Source: Roseateles sp.
GTDB taxonomy: Bacteria > Pseudomonadota > Gammaproteobacteria > Burkholderiales > Burkholderiaceae_C
Reading direction: 5' to 3'
NCBI GenBank assembly: GCA_015657635.1
Contig: JACDQM010000167.1
Coordinates: forward strand, 108,200 to 172,199
Length of the DNA stretch: 64,000 nt
Part shown: positions 45,858-54,060 of the stretch, one piece after another
Position numbering within the stretch: position 1 is the stretch's first letter
Layout of the letters: each line of letters starts with the position of its first letter
Program-made: the position numbers and the translations under genes
Notes under the pieces: generated by a model
What the model was told of the DNA's origin: nothing
The model's input: only the letters and a program-made list of their open reading frames with translations
Database searches by the model: none

Positions 45858-46781
45858 TCACTTCTTGGCGTAGTCTTCAGCCGGCTTGTCGTTCGGGCTG
45901 GCCAGCGCTGCCTTCAGGTTGTCGCTCATCGCCAGGCCGACCTTGGTGTTGGCCGGGGGGATGGGCTGCAGCAGCCACTTGTCGTAGAGCTTGGCCACGT
46001 CGCCGGACTTGATCATCGCGGTGATGCTGTCGTCCACGGCCTTCTTGAAGGCCGGGTCGTCCTTGCGCATCATGATGGCGATCGGCTCGACCGACAGCAC
46101 TTCGCCGACGATCTTGTAGTCCGCCGGGTTCTTGCTCTTGGCGATCAGGCCGGCCAGCAGCGAGCCGTCCATCACGAAGGCATCAGCGCGGCCCGACTCC
46201 AGCAGCAGGAAGCTGTCGGCGTGGTCCTTGCCGAACACTTCCTTGAAGTCCACGCCATTGGCACGCTCATGCTTGCGCAGCGTCTGCACCGAGGTCGTGC
46301 CGGTGGTGGTGGCCACGTTCTTGCCGGCCAGCTGGTTGATCGAAGTGATGCCCGAGTTGGCCTTGACGGCGATGCGCACTTCCTCGACGAAGGTGGTCAC
46401 CGCGAAAGCGACTTGCTTCTGGCGGGCGGCGTTGTTGGTGGTGGAGCCGCACTCGATGTCGACCGTGCCGTTCTCGACCAGCGGGATGCGGTTCTGCGAG
46501 GTCACCGCCTGGTACTTCACCGACAGGCTGCTCAGGCCCAGCTGCTTGCGCACATCGGACAGCACGCGCTCGCAGATCTCGACGTGGTAGCCGGTGTACT
46601 TGCCGTCACCCAGCGTGTAGGACAGGGCGCCGGAGGATTCGCGCACGCCCATCGTGACCGAGCCGCTGTCCTTGATCTTCTTCAGCGTGTCGGCATGGGC
46701 CGCGCCGGTGGCCAGCAGGCCGGCCAGCAGCAGGGCTGCAGCGGTGGTGGTACGTTGGAACACAACAGACTTCTGGGACAT
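45858..46781 (-). CDS. gltI: Glutamate/aspartate ABC transporter substrate-binding protein
   Basis: The 307-residue periplasmic protein has a signal peptide (TTTAAALLLAGLLATGAAHA) and the GltI-type SBP family 3 domain: LKKIKDSGSVTMGVRESSGA, VSQNRIPLVENGTVDIECGS-like segment and QTLRKHERANGVDFKEVFGK. ATG 46781 follows GGAG; the open frame before it is not used. It captures glutamate or aspartate for GltJKL. A paralogue is encoded just upstream on the same strand. Confidence 0.94.
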   Translation of the reverse strand: MSQKSVVFQRTTTAAALLLAGLLATGAAHADTLKKIKDSGSVTMGVRESSGALSYTLGDGKYTGYHVEICERVLSDVRKQLGLSSLSVKYQAVTSQNRIPLVENGTVDIECGSTTNNAARQKQVAFAVTTFVEEVRIAVKANSGITSINQLAGKNVATTTGTTSVQTLRKHERANGVDFKEVFGKDHADSFLLLESGRADAFVMDGSLLAGLIAKSKNPADYKIVGEVLSVEPIAIMMRKDDPAFKKAVDDSITAMIKSGDVAKLYDKWLLQPIPPANTKVGLAMSDNLKAALASPNDKPAEDYAKK

Positions 46782-46853
46782 GTGAACTCCTGGATGGGGA
46801 GGGTGGTGATGTCCGGCCACAGGGCCGGGGTTCGTGGGTCAAATCGCTGCCCC

Positions 46854-47855
46854 TCAGGGCAGCGGCTGGTCACTCGGTTGTTGGTAGAGCTTGAGCAGGG
46901 CCTCGGACGGCGGCCAGTTCAGGTTCAGCCCCTTGGGTGGAATCGGTTTCTGGAACCAGCGGGTATAGATCTTCAGGGCCTCGCCGGAAGTCAGCAGCTG
47001 GTTCAGCGTGCGGTCGACGATGGCCTTGAAGGCCGGGTCATCGCGCCGCATCATGCAGCCGTAGACCTCGTCCGACAAGGGCTTGCCGGTGACGGTCCAG
47101 TCCTCGGGACGGGCCGCCTTGGCGCGCTCGCCGACCAGCAGCGCATCGTCCATCATGAAGGCGTCCACCTTGCCAGCTTCCAGCGACTGGAAGGCATCGC
47201 CATGGTCGCGAGCGCTCAGCAGCAGCAGGCGGCTGCCGCGGGTCTCGTTCCAGGTGCGCAGCAGGCGGTCGGACGTCGTGCCCGAGGTCACCACCACGCG
47301 CTTGCCGGCCAGATCCGGGAAATCCTTCAGCCCGGAGTCGCGGTGCACCAGCAGCCTTGTGCTGACCACAAAGATCGAGGTCGAGAACGCCACCTGGCGC
47401 GCGCGCGCGGCGGTGTTGGAGGTGGAGCCGCATTCCAGATCCACCGTGCCATTGACCACCAGCGGGATGCGGTTCTGCGAGGTCACCGGTACCAGGCGCT
47501 GGGTCAGCGCCGGCAGCTTCAGCTCGCTGCGGATCGCCTCCACCACCTTCAGCATCAGCTCATGCGAATAGCCCACCACCTGGCGGCGCTGGTCGTAATA
47601 GGAAAACGGCACCGAGGATTCACGGTGGCCCAGATTGATGGTGCCGGTCTCTGCGATGCGGCGCAGGGTTTCGCTCTGCTGGGTCAGCGCCGCGGCAGAG
47701 GCGGCCGTTGCGCCGGCAGCTTTGGCAGCCGCTGCAGGTGTCGCCGCCAGGGCCGGCAGCGCGAGGGCCGCCAGCAGCCAGACACCAGCGCGCCACCGCC
47801 CGCTGCCGCCGCTGCGGCGTGCTGCAGGTTGATGCTGGATTGCGAGTTCGGCCAT
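46854..47855 (-). CDS. Second amino-acid binding protein, GltI paralogue
   Basis: The 333-residue protein has a hydrophobic signal region (WRAGVWLLAALALPALAATP) and an alanine-rich linker. The SBP family 3 domain follows, with LRRIAETGTINLGHRESSVP and SQNRIPLVVNGTVDLECGST, closely parallel to GltI. The pair probably widens the ligand range of one permease, or this copy signals to the sensor kinase. It is the first gene of the operon. The sigma-54 promoter upstream would place the transcript start about one base before ATG 47855, so the true start might be leaderless or the promoter call may need revision. Confidence 0.88.
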   Translation of the reverse strand: MAELAIQHQPAARRSGGSGRWRAGVWLLAALALPALAATPAAAAKAAGATAASAAALTQQSETLRRIAETGTINLGHRESSVPFSYYDQRRQVVGYSHELMLKVVEAIRSELKLPALTQRLVPVTSQNRIPLVVNGTVDLECGSTSNTAARARQVAFSTSIFVVSTRLLVHRDSGLKDFPDLAGKRVVVTSGTTSDRLLRTWNETRGSRLLLLSARDHGDAFQSLEAGKVDAFMMDDALLVGERAKAARPEDWTVTGKPLSDEVYGCMMRRDDPAFKAIVDRTLNQLLTSGEALKIYTRWFQKPIPPKGLNLNWPPSEALLKLYQQPSDQPLP

Positions 47856-47867
47856 GGCCTGGCTGTC

Positions 47868-47882
47868 GCAGATGCCGTGCCA
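47868..47882 (-). promoter_or_regulatory. Sigma-54 (-24/-12) promoter of the glt operon
   Basis: On the minus strand the sequence is TGGCACGGCATCTGC: the -24 box TGGCAC, five bases, then CTGC against consensus TTGC. GG and GC are exactly 12 bases apart, the strict requirement for sigma-54. It is just upstream of the first gene of the operon whose last gene encodes a sigma-54 activator. Confidence 0.65.
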
Positions 47883-47960
47883 GTGCGGGTTAGCCCTAGG
47901 AGGGCAATGCTAAGTGCTTGAAGTTCAAGGCGGGGGCAAGTGCAGCACGGCAGCGAACGA

Positions 47961-48004
47961 ACGGAAAACCGTCCGCCCGGCCAGTGCGGCAGACGGAAAT
48001 CCGC
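47961..48004. promoter_or_regulatory. Two CGG-N4-CCG dyads, putative activator (UAS) sites
   Basis: ACGGAAAACCGT (47961-47972) and ACGGAAATCCGC (47993-48004) share the core CGGAAAWCCG. Their centres are 32 bases apart, three helical turns, and they lie about 95-135 bases upstream of the -12 box, a normal enhancer distance. They resemble the TTCGG-N4-CCGAA site that I recall for Pseudomonas AauR. Confidence 0.6.
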
Positions 48005-48025
48005 GCAGGGGCGGATCGCAGCGGC

Positions 48026-48511
48026 CTAGCGGCCCCACCAACGCGCCAGCGTCGCCGCATCGGGCGCACCGCTGACGAATTCGGGCGCGCGGCGCGGCGC
48101 CAGCCAGGCGATGTAAGGCACCATGCCGCGCCAGCGCGGGTCGACCGCGTGGCGGATTGGCGCTTCGGGGCCGTCGAAGGCCAGCAGCCGGTCGGCCTCG
48201 GCATGCGCGTGCATGCCATGGCCGCGGTGCTGGGCCAGCTCCTCGGGTGAGAGGTCGCTCATCACCATCAACAGCGGCGTGCCGGCACGCTGGCGCCGCT
48301 TGTCGGCCGCCAGCTGCTTGGCCACACCCGGGCAGACCGCGCACCAGCTGGCGGTGAACATCACCAGCATCGGCTTGCCGCTGGCGTCGACCTGCTGGCG
48401 CAGCGTGCGCCAGGTCTGGGCGTCGAAGGGCTCGGCCGCTCCGGGTGCAGCCTGGGCGGGTGCCAGCAGGACGCTGAACAGCAAGGCCAGCAGGGCGAGG
48501 GTGCGACTCAT
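48026..48511 (-). CDS. Exported thioredoxin-like protein
   Basis: The 161-residue product has a signal peptide (SRTLALLALLFSVLLAPAQA) and a thioredoxin-fold segment, KPMLVMFTASWCAVCPGVAK, with the redox pair CAVC. A TlpA/SoxW-like disulfide reductase role in the periplasm is likely. It is the last gene of the copper operon, 7 bases after the sialidase-like gene, so it may keep cysteines of copper proteins reduced. The C terminus ends DAATLARWWGR. ATG 48511 gives the correct signal peptide. Confidence 0.8.
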   Translation of the reverse strand: MSRTLALLALLFSVLLAPAQAAPGAAEPFDAQTWRTLRQQVDASGKPMLVMFTASWCAVCPGVAKQLAADKRRQRAGTPLLMVMSDLSPEELAQHRGHGMHAHAEADRLLAFDGPEAPIRHAVDPRWRGMVPYIAWLAPRRAPEFVSGAPDAATLARWWGR

Positions 48512-48518
48512 GTGGGCA

Positions 48519-49760
48519 TCAAAGTTCGACAAGGCGGGCTCCCGGTTCACCATCGCAGCGCCACAGCGCGATCAGGCGCCGGCCGTCACTGAGCAGGCGC
48601 GCATAGTCGCTGGCGCCCGTCGTGTGGCCCAGCTCGCGCAGCGTGAAGCTGCGGCCTTCGTCTTCGGAGACCCAGGCGCGCCAGCGCATGCGCTGGCCGT
48701 CGAAGCTGCGCCAGCTGATCGCCAGCCGGCGGCCGGCGCGCGCCAGGGCAGCGTGCTCGGCGGTTTCATCGGGCAGCGCACGCACGGGGCCTTGCGGGCG
48801 GCCGTCGGCGTCGAGCCGGCCATAGCGCGGCACGCCCACGCCGTCGCGCACACCGAACCACACCGCATGCCAGCCGCCATCGCTGGCCGCCGTCAGGTCG
48901 CCGCCATGGTGCGGGCAGCCGGCCACCACCCAGCCGTCCTGGCTGGCACGTTGCACTGCCGCGCCTGCTTCCAGTCGCGCGAAGCCATGGTCGCGCACCT
49001 GGCCCGGCCAGACATGGCGCCAGAAGGCCGCCAGCCGGCCCTGCGCGTCAGGCGCCAGCGCGATGCGGCAGCACTCGCAGCTGTTCGCGGCCAACAACTG
49101 GTCGGCGCCGAAGCTGGCCCCGCCATCCGCTGAGACATTGCGGTAGATCGCCGCGCCCTCGTAATCACGCCCGGCCTTCTTGGCCAGCTCCAGGTCGCGC
49201 TTGTCGATCCACACCACATGCAGGCGGCCCTGGCCGTCGAAGGCGATGGACTCGAAGCGGTGGGTGATCTCCTGGCGGTCCTGATGCACCGTGGCCGGGG
49301 GCGAGAAATGCGCGCCGCCGTCGCTGGAGTGCAGCAGGCGGATCTCGCCGGTGAAGGGCTTGGACAGGGGCCGCGTGTACGAGATCGCCACCTGGCCGCG
49401 CGGGCCGAAGGCGATCTTGGGATGGTTCTCGCCATCGGCACTGGGCTTCTCGTCGCCAATGTCCAGCGGCCGCGGCGCGCTCCAGCTGCGGCCGAGGTCG
49501 GCGCTGCGCTGCGTGACCAGGCGGCCCTGGGCGTCGAGCATGGCCATCCACACCGAGCCGTCAGGTGCCAGCGCCGCGCCGCTGGCGAGTTGCGGGCGCG
49601 GCTTGCGGGCCGGCTTGGCGCCTGCTGCCGGTGCCGCCGGGGCCGTGCCGTGGCCAGCCATGCCGTGCTCCTGCGCGCGCAGGCTCAGCGGTAGCGACAG
49701 CAGAGAGGCCTGCAGCAAAAGGCGGCGTCGGCCGGGTGTGAAGGGCATGCTCTTGCTCAT
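48519..49760 (-). CDS. Exported sialidase-fold (BNR) protein in copper operon
   Basis: The 413-residue protein has a twin-arginine-like signal (GRRRLLLQASLLSLPLSLRA). It has BNR/Asp-box type repeats (SADLGRSWSA, SSDGGAHFSP, SADGGASFGA, EDEGRSFTLR), indicating a six-bladed propeller of the sialidase superfamily. The motif NSCECCRIAL, with three close cysteines, is unusual and could bind copper or form a disulfide; WFGVRDGVGVP follows later. The catalytic triad of true sialidases is not recognisable. Gene position between a TonB receptor and a thioredoxin-like gene suggests metal handling. GAGGAG precedes ATG 49760. Confidence 0.75.
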   Translation of the reverse strand: MSKSMPFTPGRRRLLLQASLLSLPLSLRAQEHGMAGHGTAPAAPAAGAKPARKPRPQLASGAALAPDGSVWMAMLDAQGRLVTQRSADLGRSWSAPRPLDIGDEKPSADGENHPKIAFGPRGQVAISYTRPLSKPFTGEIRLLHSSDGGAHFSPPATVHQDRQEITHRFESIAFDGQGRLHVVWIDKRDLELAKKAGRDYEGAAIYRNVSADGGASFGADQLLAANSCECCRIALAPDAQGRLAAFWRHVWPGQVRDHGFARLEAGAAVQRASQDGWVVAGCPHHGGDLTAASDGGWHAVWFGVRDGVGVPRYGRLDADGRPQGPVRALPDETAEHAALARAGRRLAISWRSFDGQRMRWRAWVSEDEGRSFTLRELGHTTGASDYARLLSDGRRLIALWRCDGEPGARLVEL

Positions 49761-49771
49761 CGTGCGGCTCC

Positions 49772-52126
49772 TCAAGTGCCCAGCTGCCAGCGCAGGGCTG
49801 TGTGAATCAGGCGCTGCGGCATGGTGTGGGCCTGCCAGGCCGTGTTGTTGGTCAGGTTGTCGACGCCCACGCTCCATTCCCACTCGGGCGCAAAGCGCCA
49901 GGCCAGCTTCACATCCAGCTGGTTGACGCGCGAGGTGCCGCCATAGGTGTCGGGGTTCACATCGACATTGGTGTCGCTGTTGTACTGCCGGCCGCTGAAG
50001 CGCCAGGTGGCCGCCGCCGTCCATTGCGCGGAGGGCCGCCAGGCGGCCTGCATGGTGTAGCGCTGCAGCGGGATGCGCAGCCAGCGCTTGCCCACCGTCG
50101 CCGGGTTGGCGGCATTGGCCTTGATGCTGGCATCGGTGAAGGTGGCGCTGCCGTTCAGCGTCAGCGCCTTCAGGCCCGGCATCTGCATCTCGCCGGCCAG
50201 TTCCAGCCCCTGGCTGAGCACGCGGTCGATGTTGTTGACGCGGGTGACGCTGGGTGTGACGGTGGCGTCGGTCTGGCGCACGATGGTGTCCTTCACATCG
50301 TCGCGGAACAGGCTGACGCGCAGGCGCGCCTGCTGCCACTGGCCCTCGGCTGCCAACTCCAGCGCATCGCCACGTTCGGGGCGCAGGTTCGGGTCGCTGG
50401 TGGTGATGCTGCTGCCGGTCTTGCTGCCGTTGTAGAGCTCGTCCACATTCGGGAAGCGCCAGCCGCGGCCGGCGCTGGCCTTCAGCAGCCAGGTGTCGGT
50501 GGCCGACCAGGCCAGCGCCAGCTTCGGGGACGTGGCGCTGAGCTTGCGTGCCGGGTAGGCGGTCTGCGCCACTGGCGGGCCGGCGAAGTACTGGCTGCCG
50601 CCCCAGGTCTGGAAGCGCTCCTCACGCACGCCGCCGGTCAGCAGCCAGTCGTCGGCCAGGCGGTAGGCGTCCTGCGCGTAGAGCGCCTCGACACGGGTAC
50701 GGCCCAGGTAGTTCTGGTTCAGCACTTCGGCGCCGCCGCGCCAGTCGGCCGCTGTGGTGACGCTGTTGATCAGCCGGTATTCATTGCGGTGCGCGCCCAG
50801 CGTCAGCGTGTGGCGGCCATCACCCCAGTCGCCGGCCTGCGGCTTGTAGACGGCCTGGGCTTCGAGTGTGGTCCAGCCGGTGCCATCGCGCCGCGTCACG
50901 CTGCCGGCGCCGCCGGCCTCGGCCTGTGGGTCAGCCAGATTGGCCTGGCGGTTGACGTCGTCGACGATGCGGTACTGCGTGGCCACGACAGAGGCGTTCC
51001 AGCCCTGGCTGTGCGTGGTCTTCCAGGTGGCACCGAGCTGGCGGTGCAGCTCGTCGCGCGTGCTGGGCGCGAAGCTGTTGGTCGGCAGCGTGAAGGCATA
51101 GCTGCCGTCGGTGACGGTGCCGCTCCAGGTGCGCTGGCCGTTGGCGTCGCGCAGCCAGGTGTCATTGCGCACCGTGCTGTCAGCGCGCCACAGCGAGACG
51201 CGCGCTTCGATCTGCTGTGTGGCGCCCAGCGCGCTGCCCACGCGCAGGTTCAGCGTGTCCTGGATGCTGTGGTCGATGCCGGTGGCGCCGAACAGCGCAC
51301 GCTCGAGTCCTTGCGGGTCGCGGTCGTAGATGATGCCGCTGACACGCGTGGCGCTCGCACCCGGCGTGGCGAAAGCGCCGCTGGTGCTGCCGCGCACCGC
51401 ATTGGCATAGCCCATCGGGTGGCCTTCGCTGTCCTGGTGCTGCAGGCCCAGCACCCACCAGATGCCGCTGCTCGCGCTGCGGCCGGCCAGGCGCACGGAG
51501 GCCTGGGCGGCGCCGAAGGTCTCATTCGTTGAATATTCGGAGAAGTCCTGCTGCGCATGGCGCAGGCTGGCCGAGGCCTCGAAGCCCTGGGGCTTGCGCT
51601 CGGTGAGCATCAGCGTGGTGCCGATGGAGTTGCCCGGCAGCTGCGCGGAGAAGGGGCCGTAGAAGGCGTCGACGCGCTCGATGGCCTCCATGTTCACCAT
51701 ATTCCAGCGCGGCGCGTCGAAGCGGCCCAGGAAGTTGCTGATCAGGTAGCCGTCCAGATAGACCAGGGCGCGGCCGGGCTGCAGCACTCCGTGGCTGCGG
51801 CCGCCGACATTGGCGTTGCGGTCGCCCAGATAGCGCTTGCGGATGGCGGTGCTGGGCAGCAGCGCGGCAGCGTCCTCGGCGTTGTAGAGGCTCTGCAGTT
51901 CCAGCGCCTTGGCGTCAGCGCTGGCGCTGGAGCCGGGCTGGCGCGCGTCGATGGTGGCGCTCTTGCCGGCCACCATCACTTGCTGCAGCTGGTTCTCGGT
52001 GGCCACGCCCTGGGCCAGCGCCAGGGCGGGGGTGAACAGGGCCAGCGCGGCAAGCGCGCAGGGGGTCATCAGGCTGCGCGGTAGCAATCTGCCGCGCGGC
52101 GAAGCGAGGCTCGTCGTCGTCGTCAT
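49772..52126 (-). CDS. TonB-dependent outer-membrane receptor (putative copper)
   Basis: The 784-residue protein has a signal peptide, a plug domain (LQQVMVAGKSATID, GRALVYLDGYLISNFLGRFD, AIERVDAFYGPFSAQLPGNS) and a 22-strand barrel ending LIHTALRWQLGT. The sequence VGGRSHGVLQPGRALVYLDG is characteristic of receptors found next to PCuAC genes. It imports a ligand by TonB energy; copper or a copper complex is inferred from context. The gap of 138 bases from PCuAC contains no gene. Confidence 0.88.
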   Translation of the reverse strand: MTTTTSLASPRGRLLPRSLMTPCALAALALFTPALALAQGVATENQLQQVMVAGKSATIDARQPGSSASADAKALELQSLYNAEDAAALLPSTAIRKRYLGDRNANVGGRSHGVLQPGRALVYLDGYLISNFLGRFDAPRWNMVNMEAIERVDAFYGPFSAQLPGNSIGTTLMLTERKPQGFEASASLRHAQQDFSEYSTNETFGAAQASVRLAGRSASSGIWWVLGLQHQDSEGHPMGYANAVRGSTSGAFATPGASATRVSGIIYDRDPQGLERALFGATGIDHSIQDTLNLRVGSALGATQQIEARVSLWRADSTVRNDTWLRDANGQRTWSGTVTDGSYAFTLPTNSFAPSTRDELHRQLGATWKTTHSQGWNASVVATQYRIVDDVNRQANLADPQAEAGGAGSVTRRDGTGWTTLEAQAVYKPQAGDWGDGRHTLTLGAHRNEYRLINSVTTAADWRGGAEVLNQNYLGRTRVEALYAQDAYRLADDWLLTGGVREERFQTWGGSQYFAGPPVAQTAYPARKLSATSPKLALAWSATDTWLLKASAGRGWRFPNVDELYNGSKTGSSITTSDPNLRPERGDALELAAEGQWQQARLRVSLFRDDVKDTIVRQTDATVTPSVTRVNNIDRVLSQGLELAGEMQMPGLKALTLNGSATFTDASIKANAANPATVGKRWLRIPLQRYTMQAAWRPSAQWTAAATWRFSGRQYNSDTNVDVNPDTYGGTSRVNQLDVKLAWRFAPEWEWSVGVDNLTNNTAWQAHTMPQRLIHTALRWQLGT

Positions 52127-52264
52127 GTCGGAAGAGGGGCATGCAGCGGCGCGCAGCAGGCGCTTGCCCGCTGCGGCGGCTGGAATCTGTCGGTGGATGG
52201 ATGGCAGCGGCGGCGAGCGGGCGCTCAGTGCGCCTGCGCGTGGCCGTCGTGGCTCAGCGGCTTG

Positions 52265-52771
52265 TTACTTGCCGTGCTGGTGGCCGTGGCCTTGCATGGG
52301 CATCATGCCCAGCGCGCGTGCCGAGGCCTTGATCTCGACGGTCTCGCGCTTCTTGTCAGCGCCCTCGAAGACCAGCGTCAGCGGCACGTCCTGGCCGGCG
52401 ACGATGGGCGCCTTCAGGTCCATCAGCATCACGTGATAGCCACCCGGCTTCATCTCGACGCTGCGGCCGGCCGGCAGGTCCAGACCTGGCACCGCGCGCA
52501 TGCGCATGGTCGAACCTTCCATCGCCATCTCGTGGATCTCCACCACGCCGGCGACCGGCGAGCGGGCCTCGACCAGGCGGGAATTGCTGGCCGCTTGCAG
52601 CTGCATGAAGGCGCCGGTGGCCTTCTGCTGCGTCACGGTGGCACGCACCCAGGCGTCCTTCACCGTCACCTGTGCCAGCGCGGGGCCGGCGATGACGAGA
52701 GCCAGCAGGGCGGCCTGGACGGGGGTGCGCAGCACGCGGCTGCAGAAGAAGCGGGCGGTGGTCTTGCTCAT
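52265..52771 (-). CDS. Periplasmic copper chaperone PCuAC
   Basis: The 168-residue protein has a signal peptide and a cupredoxin-like domain. Copper ligands fit the family pattern H-X10-M-X21-H-X-M exactly: His80, Met91, His113 and Met115. The tail is His/Met-rich (MMPMQGHGHQHGK), probably an additional Cu site. It delivers Cu(I) to the CuA centre of cytochrome oxidase or buffers periplasmic copper. Its ATG overlaps the stop of DUF2946 by four bases. Confidence 0.93.
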   Translation of the reverse strand: MSKTTARFFCSRVLRTPVQAALLALVIAGPALAQVTVKDAWVRATVTQQKATGAFMQLQAASNSRLVEARSPVAGVVEIHEMAMEGSTMRMRAVPGLDLPAGRSVEMKPGGYHVMLMDLKAPIVAGQDVPLTLVFEGADKKRETVEIKASARALGMMPMQGHGHQHGK

Positions 52772-53295
52772 GGCGGATGAATCCTTCTTGTCGCTCGATC
52801 TCGGGCTTGGGCGGCTGGGTTCAGCCGGCGGCGTGATGAGATCGCTGATGTCTTCGGTGGCGCGCGCCGGTCAGGCGCAGCGCGAGTGTCAGAACAGCAG
52901 GGCAGCGACAGGAGGTCGCGCGGATGGGCCACGGTCCAGTTGTGCTGCTGGCGCGGCCCTTGGAGGAACAGCTCAGGCAGCAACTCGGCAGCCGGCATGG
53001 GCAGCGCGAGGCTGAGATCGGCGGGCGGCAGGCCCAGCGTGGGCGTGTGCAGCGAGCAATACGGGCAGTGCTCGAACAGATGATGCGCGCTGTCCGGGGC
53101 CGCTGGCTCACCGCCAGTCGCGGCAGGCTGGAAGCCGCTGGACGTGCAGATCTCGGCCCAGGCCGCGTTGTTCGCGCCAGTGCCGCCCAGCGCCATTGAA
53201 ACCGATGGCGCAAGCGCGCCCATCAGCACGGCCACGATGGCCAGCCAGAGCGAGAGTTGACGCGTGACGGTCGCTTGCATGCGCATGGCCGTCAT
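52768..53295 (-). CDS. DUF2946 family protein
   Basis: The 175-residue product begins with a membrane-type signal (LSLWLAIVAVLMGALAPSVS) and has the DUF2946 cysteine motif HHLFEHCPYCSLH near residue 70. DUF2946 genes regularly precede PCuAC and a TonB receptor in copper loci. The C-terminal about 45 residues are arginine-rich and extend beyond the usual RAPP-type end (here RRAPPKTSAIS), overlapping the next gene. Starts at 53286 and 53280 are also possible. Confidence 0.8.
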   Translation of the reverse strand: MTAMRMQATVTRQLSLWLAIVAVLMGALAPSVSMALGGTGANNAAWAEICTSSGFQPAATGGEPAAPDSAHHLFEHCPYCSLHTPTLGLPPADLSLALPMPAAELLPELFLQGPRQQHNWTVAHPRDLLSLPCCSDTRAAPDRRAPPKTSAISSRRRLNPAAQARDRATRRIHPP

Positions 53296-53462
53296 TCTAT
53301 GCGCGCTGCGATGAGGCAGCGGCCTGCATCCGCTGGACCTTGCGCAGCCTCAAGCCCAGTTCTCGCCTTGTTCTGTCTTCATCTGAGCACCGGCGCGTCT
53401 TCATCGGAGCTTCATCGCCTGGGTCGGACACTGCTTGCATCAGTTCAGACGAAGGAGGGAAA

Positions 53463-53858
53463 GTGAAGCATCGAGGCAAAGACAAGAACACAACCGGGGA
53501 ACGGCGACAAGCGTTGCTGGCCCTTGGGGGCGTGACGCTGCTGCTCGCGGGGTGCGGGGGAGGCAGTGACGAGGGCGCCGTCTACACATTGGACGGCGTT
53601 CGGGTCAAGGCGACGGTAGACAAGCGCGGCAGCTATGACATCGAGGTCAACGGGGTGGACTGCGAGCTCATCGTGGCCTCCGGCAATCGCGTGGGGCGGC
53701 TCTTGATCACGGGTGTGAGCAACGATGTGAAGGTGGGAGATGGGGTGACCCTGGATCTGATCGACTTCGCCGGCAACAGCAACCGGGTCGAGCTCCCCAA
53801 GGGGCTCCAGGTGAGGGTGAAGAACAGCGGGTCTGGCAACCGCGTCTCTGAGCGCTGA
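53463..53858 (+). CDS. Lipoprotein with DUF3060-like repeat domain
   Basis: The 131-residue product starts with GTG 53463 behind a perfect AAGGAGGG. It has a lipoprotein signal (QALLALGGVTLLLAGC, lipobox LAGC) and then a small beta-repeat domain with SGNRVGRLLITGVSNDVKVG, DFAGNSNRVELP and NSGSGNRV, like DUF3060/beta-helix rungs. It would be anchored to the outer membrane facing the periplasm. Function unknown. It stands alone between the divergent copper operon and a palindromic element. Confidence 0.75.
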   Translation: MKHRGKDKNTTGERRQALLALGGVTLLLAGCGGGSDEGAVYTLDGVRVKATVDKRGSYDIEVNGVDCELIVASGNRVGRLLITGVSNDVKVGDGVTLDLIDFAGNSNRVELPKGLQVRVKNSGSGNRVSER

Positions 53859-53894
53859 GCCATCGGCTTCAGCACCTGCAGTGCGCTGCGGCCC

Positions 53895-54060
53895 TCGTGT
53901 CCTGCCCCAGGAGTTCCTGCACATGAAGGCGCGTCTTCCGCGCCAGCCCCGCGTTGTGAATCCTCGCGATAGCACTCGGTATCGCTGCGGTTCACACCTT
54001 GGTCTGACACGGCTTCCATCGCCTTCACTTTGTGTAGCTGCTTGCCGCGCAGACTCCTAG
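53895..54060. repeat. 165-bp palindromic element at the FNT stop codon
   Basis: This is the second member of the palindromic family. The right end CTAGGAGTCTGCGCGGCA (read on the minus strand) is identical to the ends of the 17.3-kb element. The interior is about 80 per cent alike, by eye, to the element at 63372-63537 (shared GTTCCTGCACATGAAG, CGCGTCTTCCGCGCCAGCCC and GCGGTTCAC). A central GCGATA/TATCGC stem is present. The TAG at the right end is the stop codon of the minus-strand FNT gene. The outermost arms are more diverged (about half matching). Confidence 0.8.

Noticed and set aside
52768..52900. Frameshift in the C terminus of the DUF2946 protein
   Set aside because: The expected RAPP-type end occurs in the annotated frame; the additional tail can be explained as an extension overlapping the next gene.
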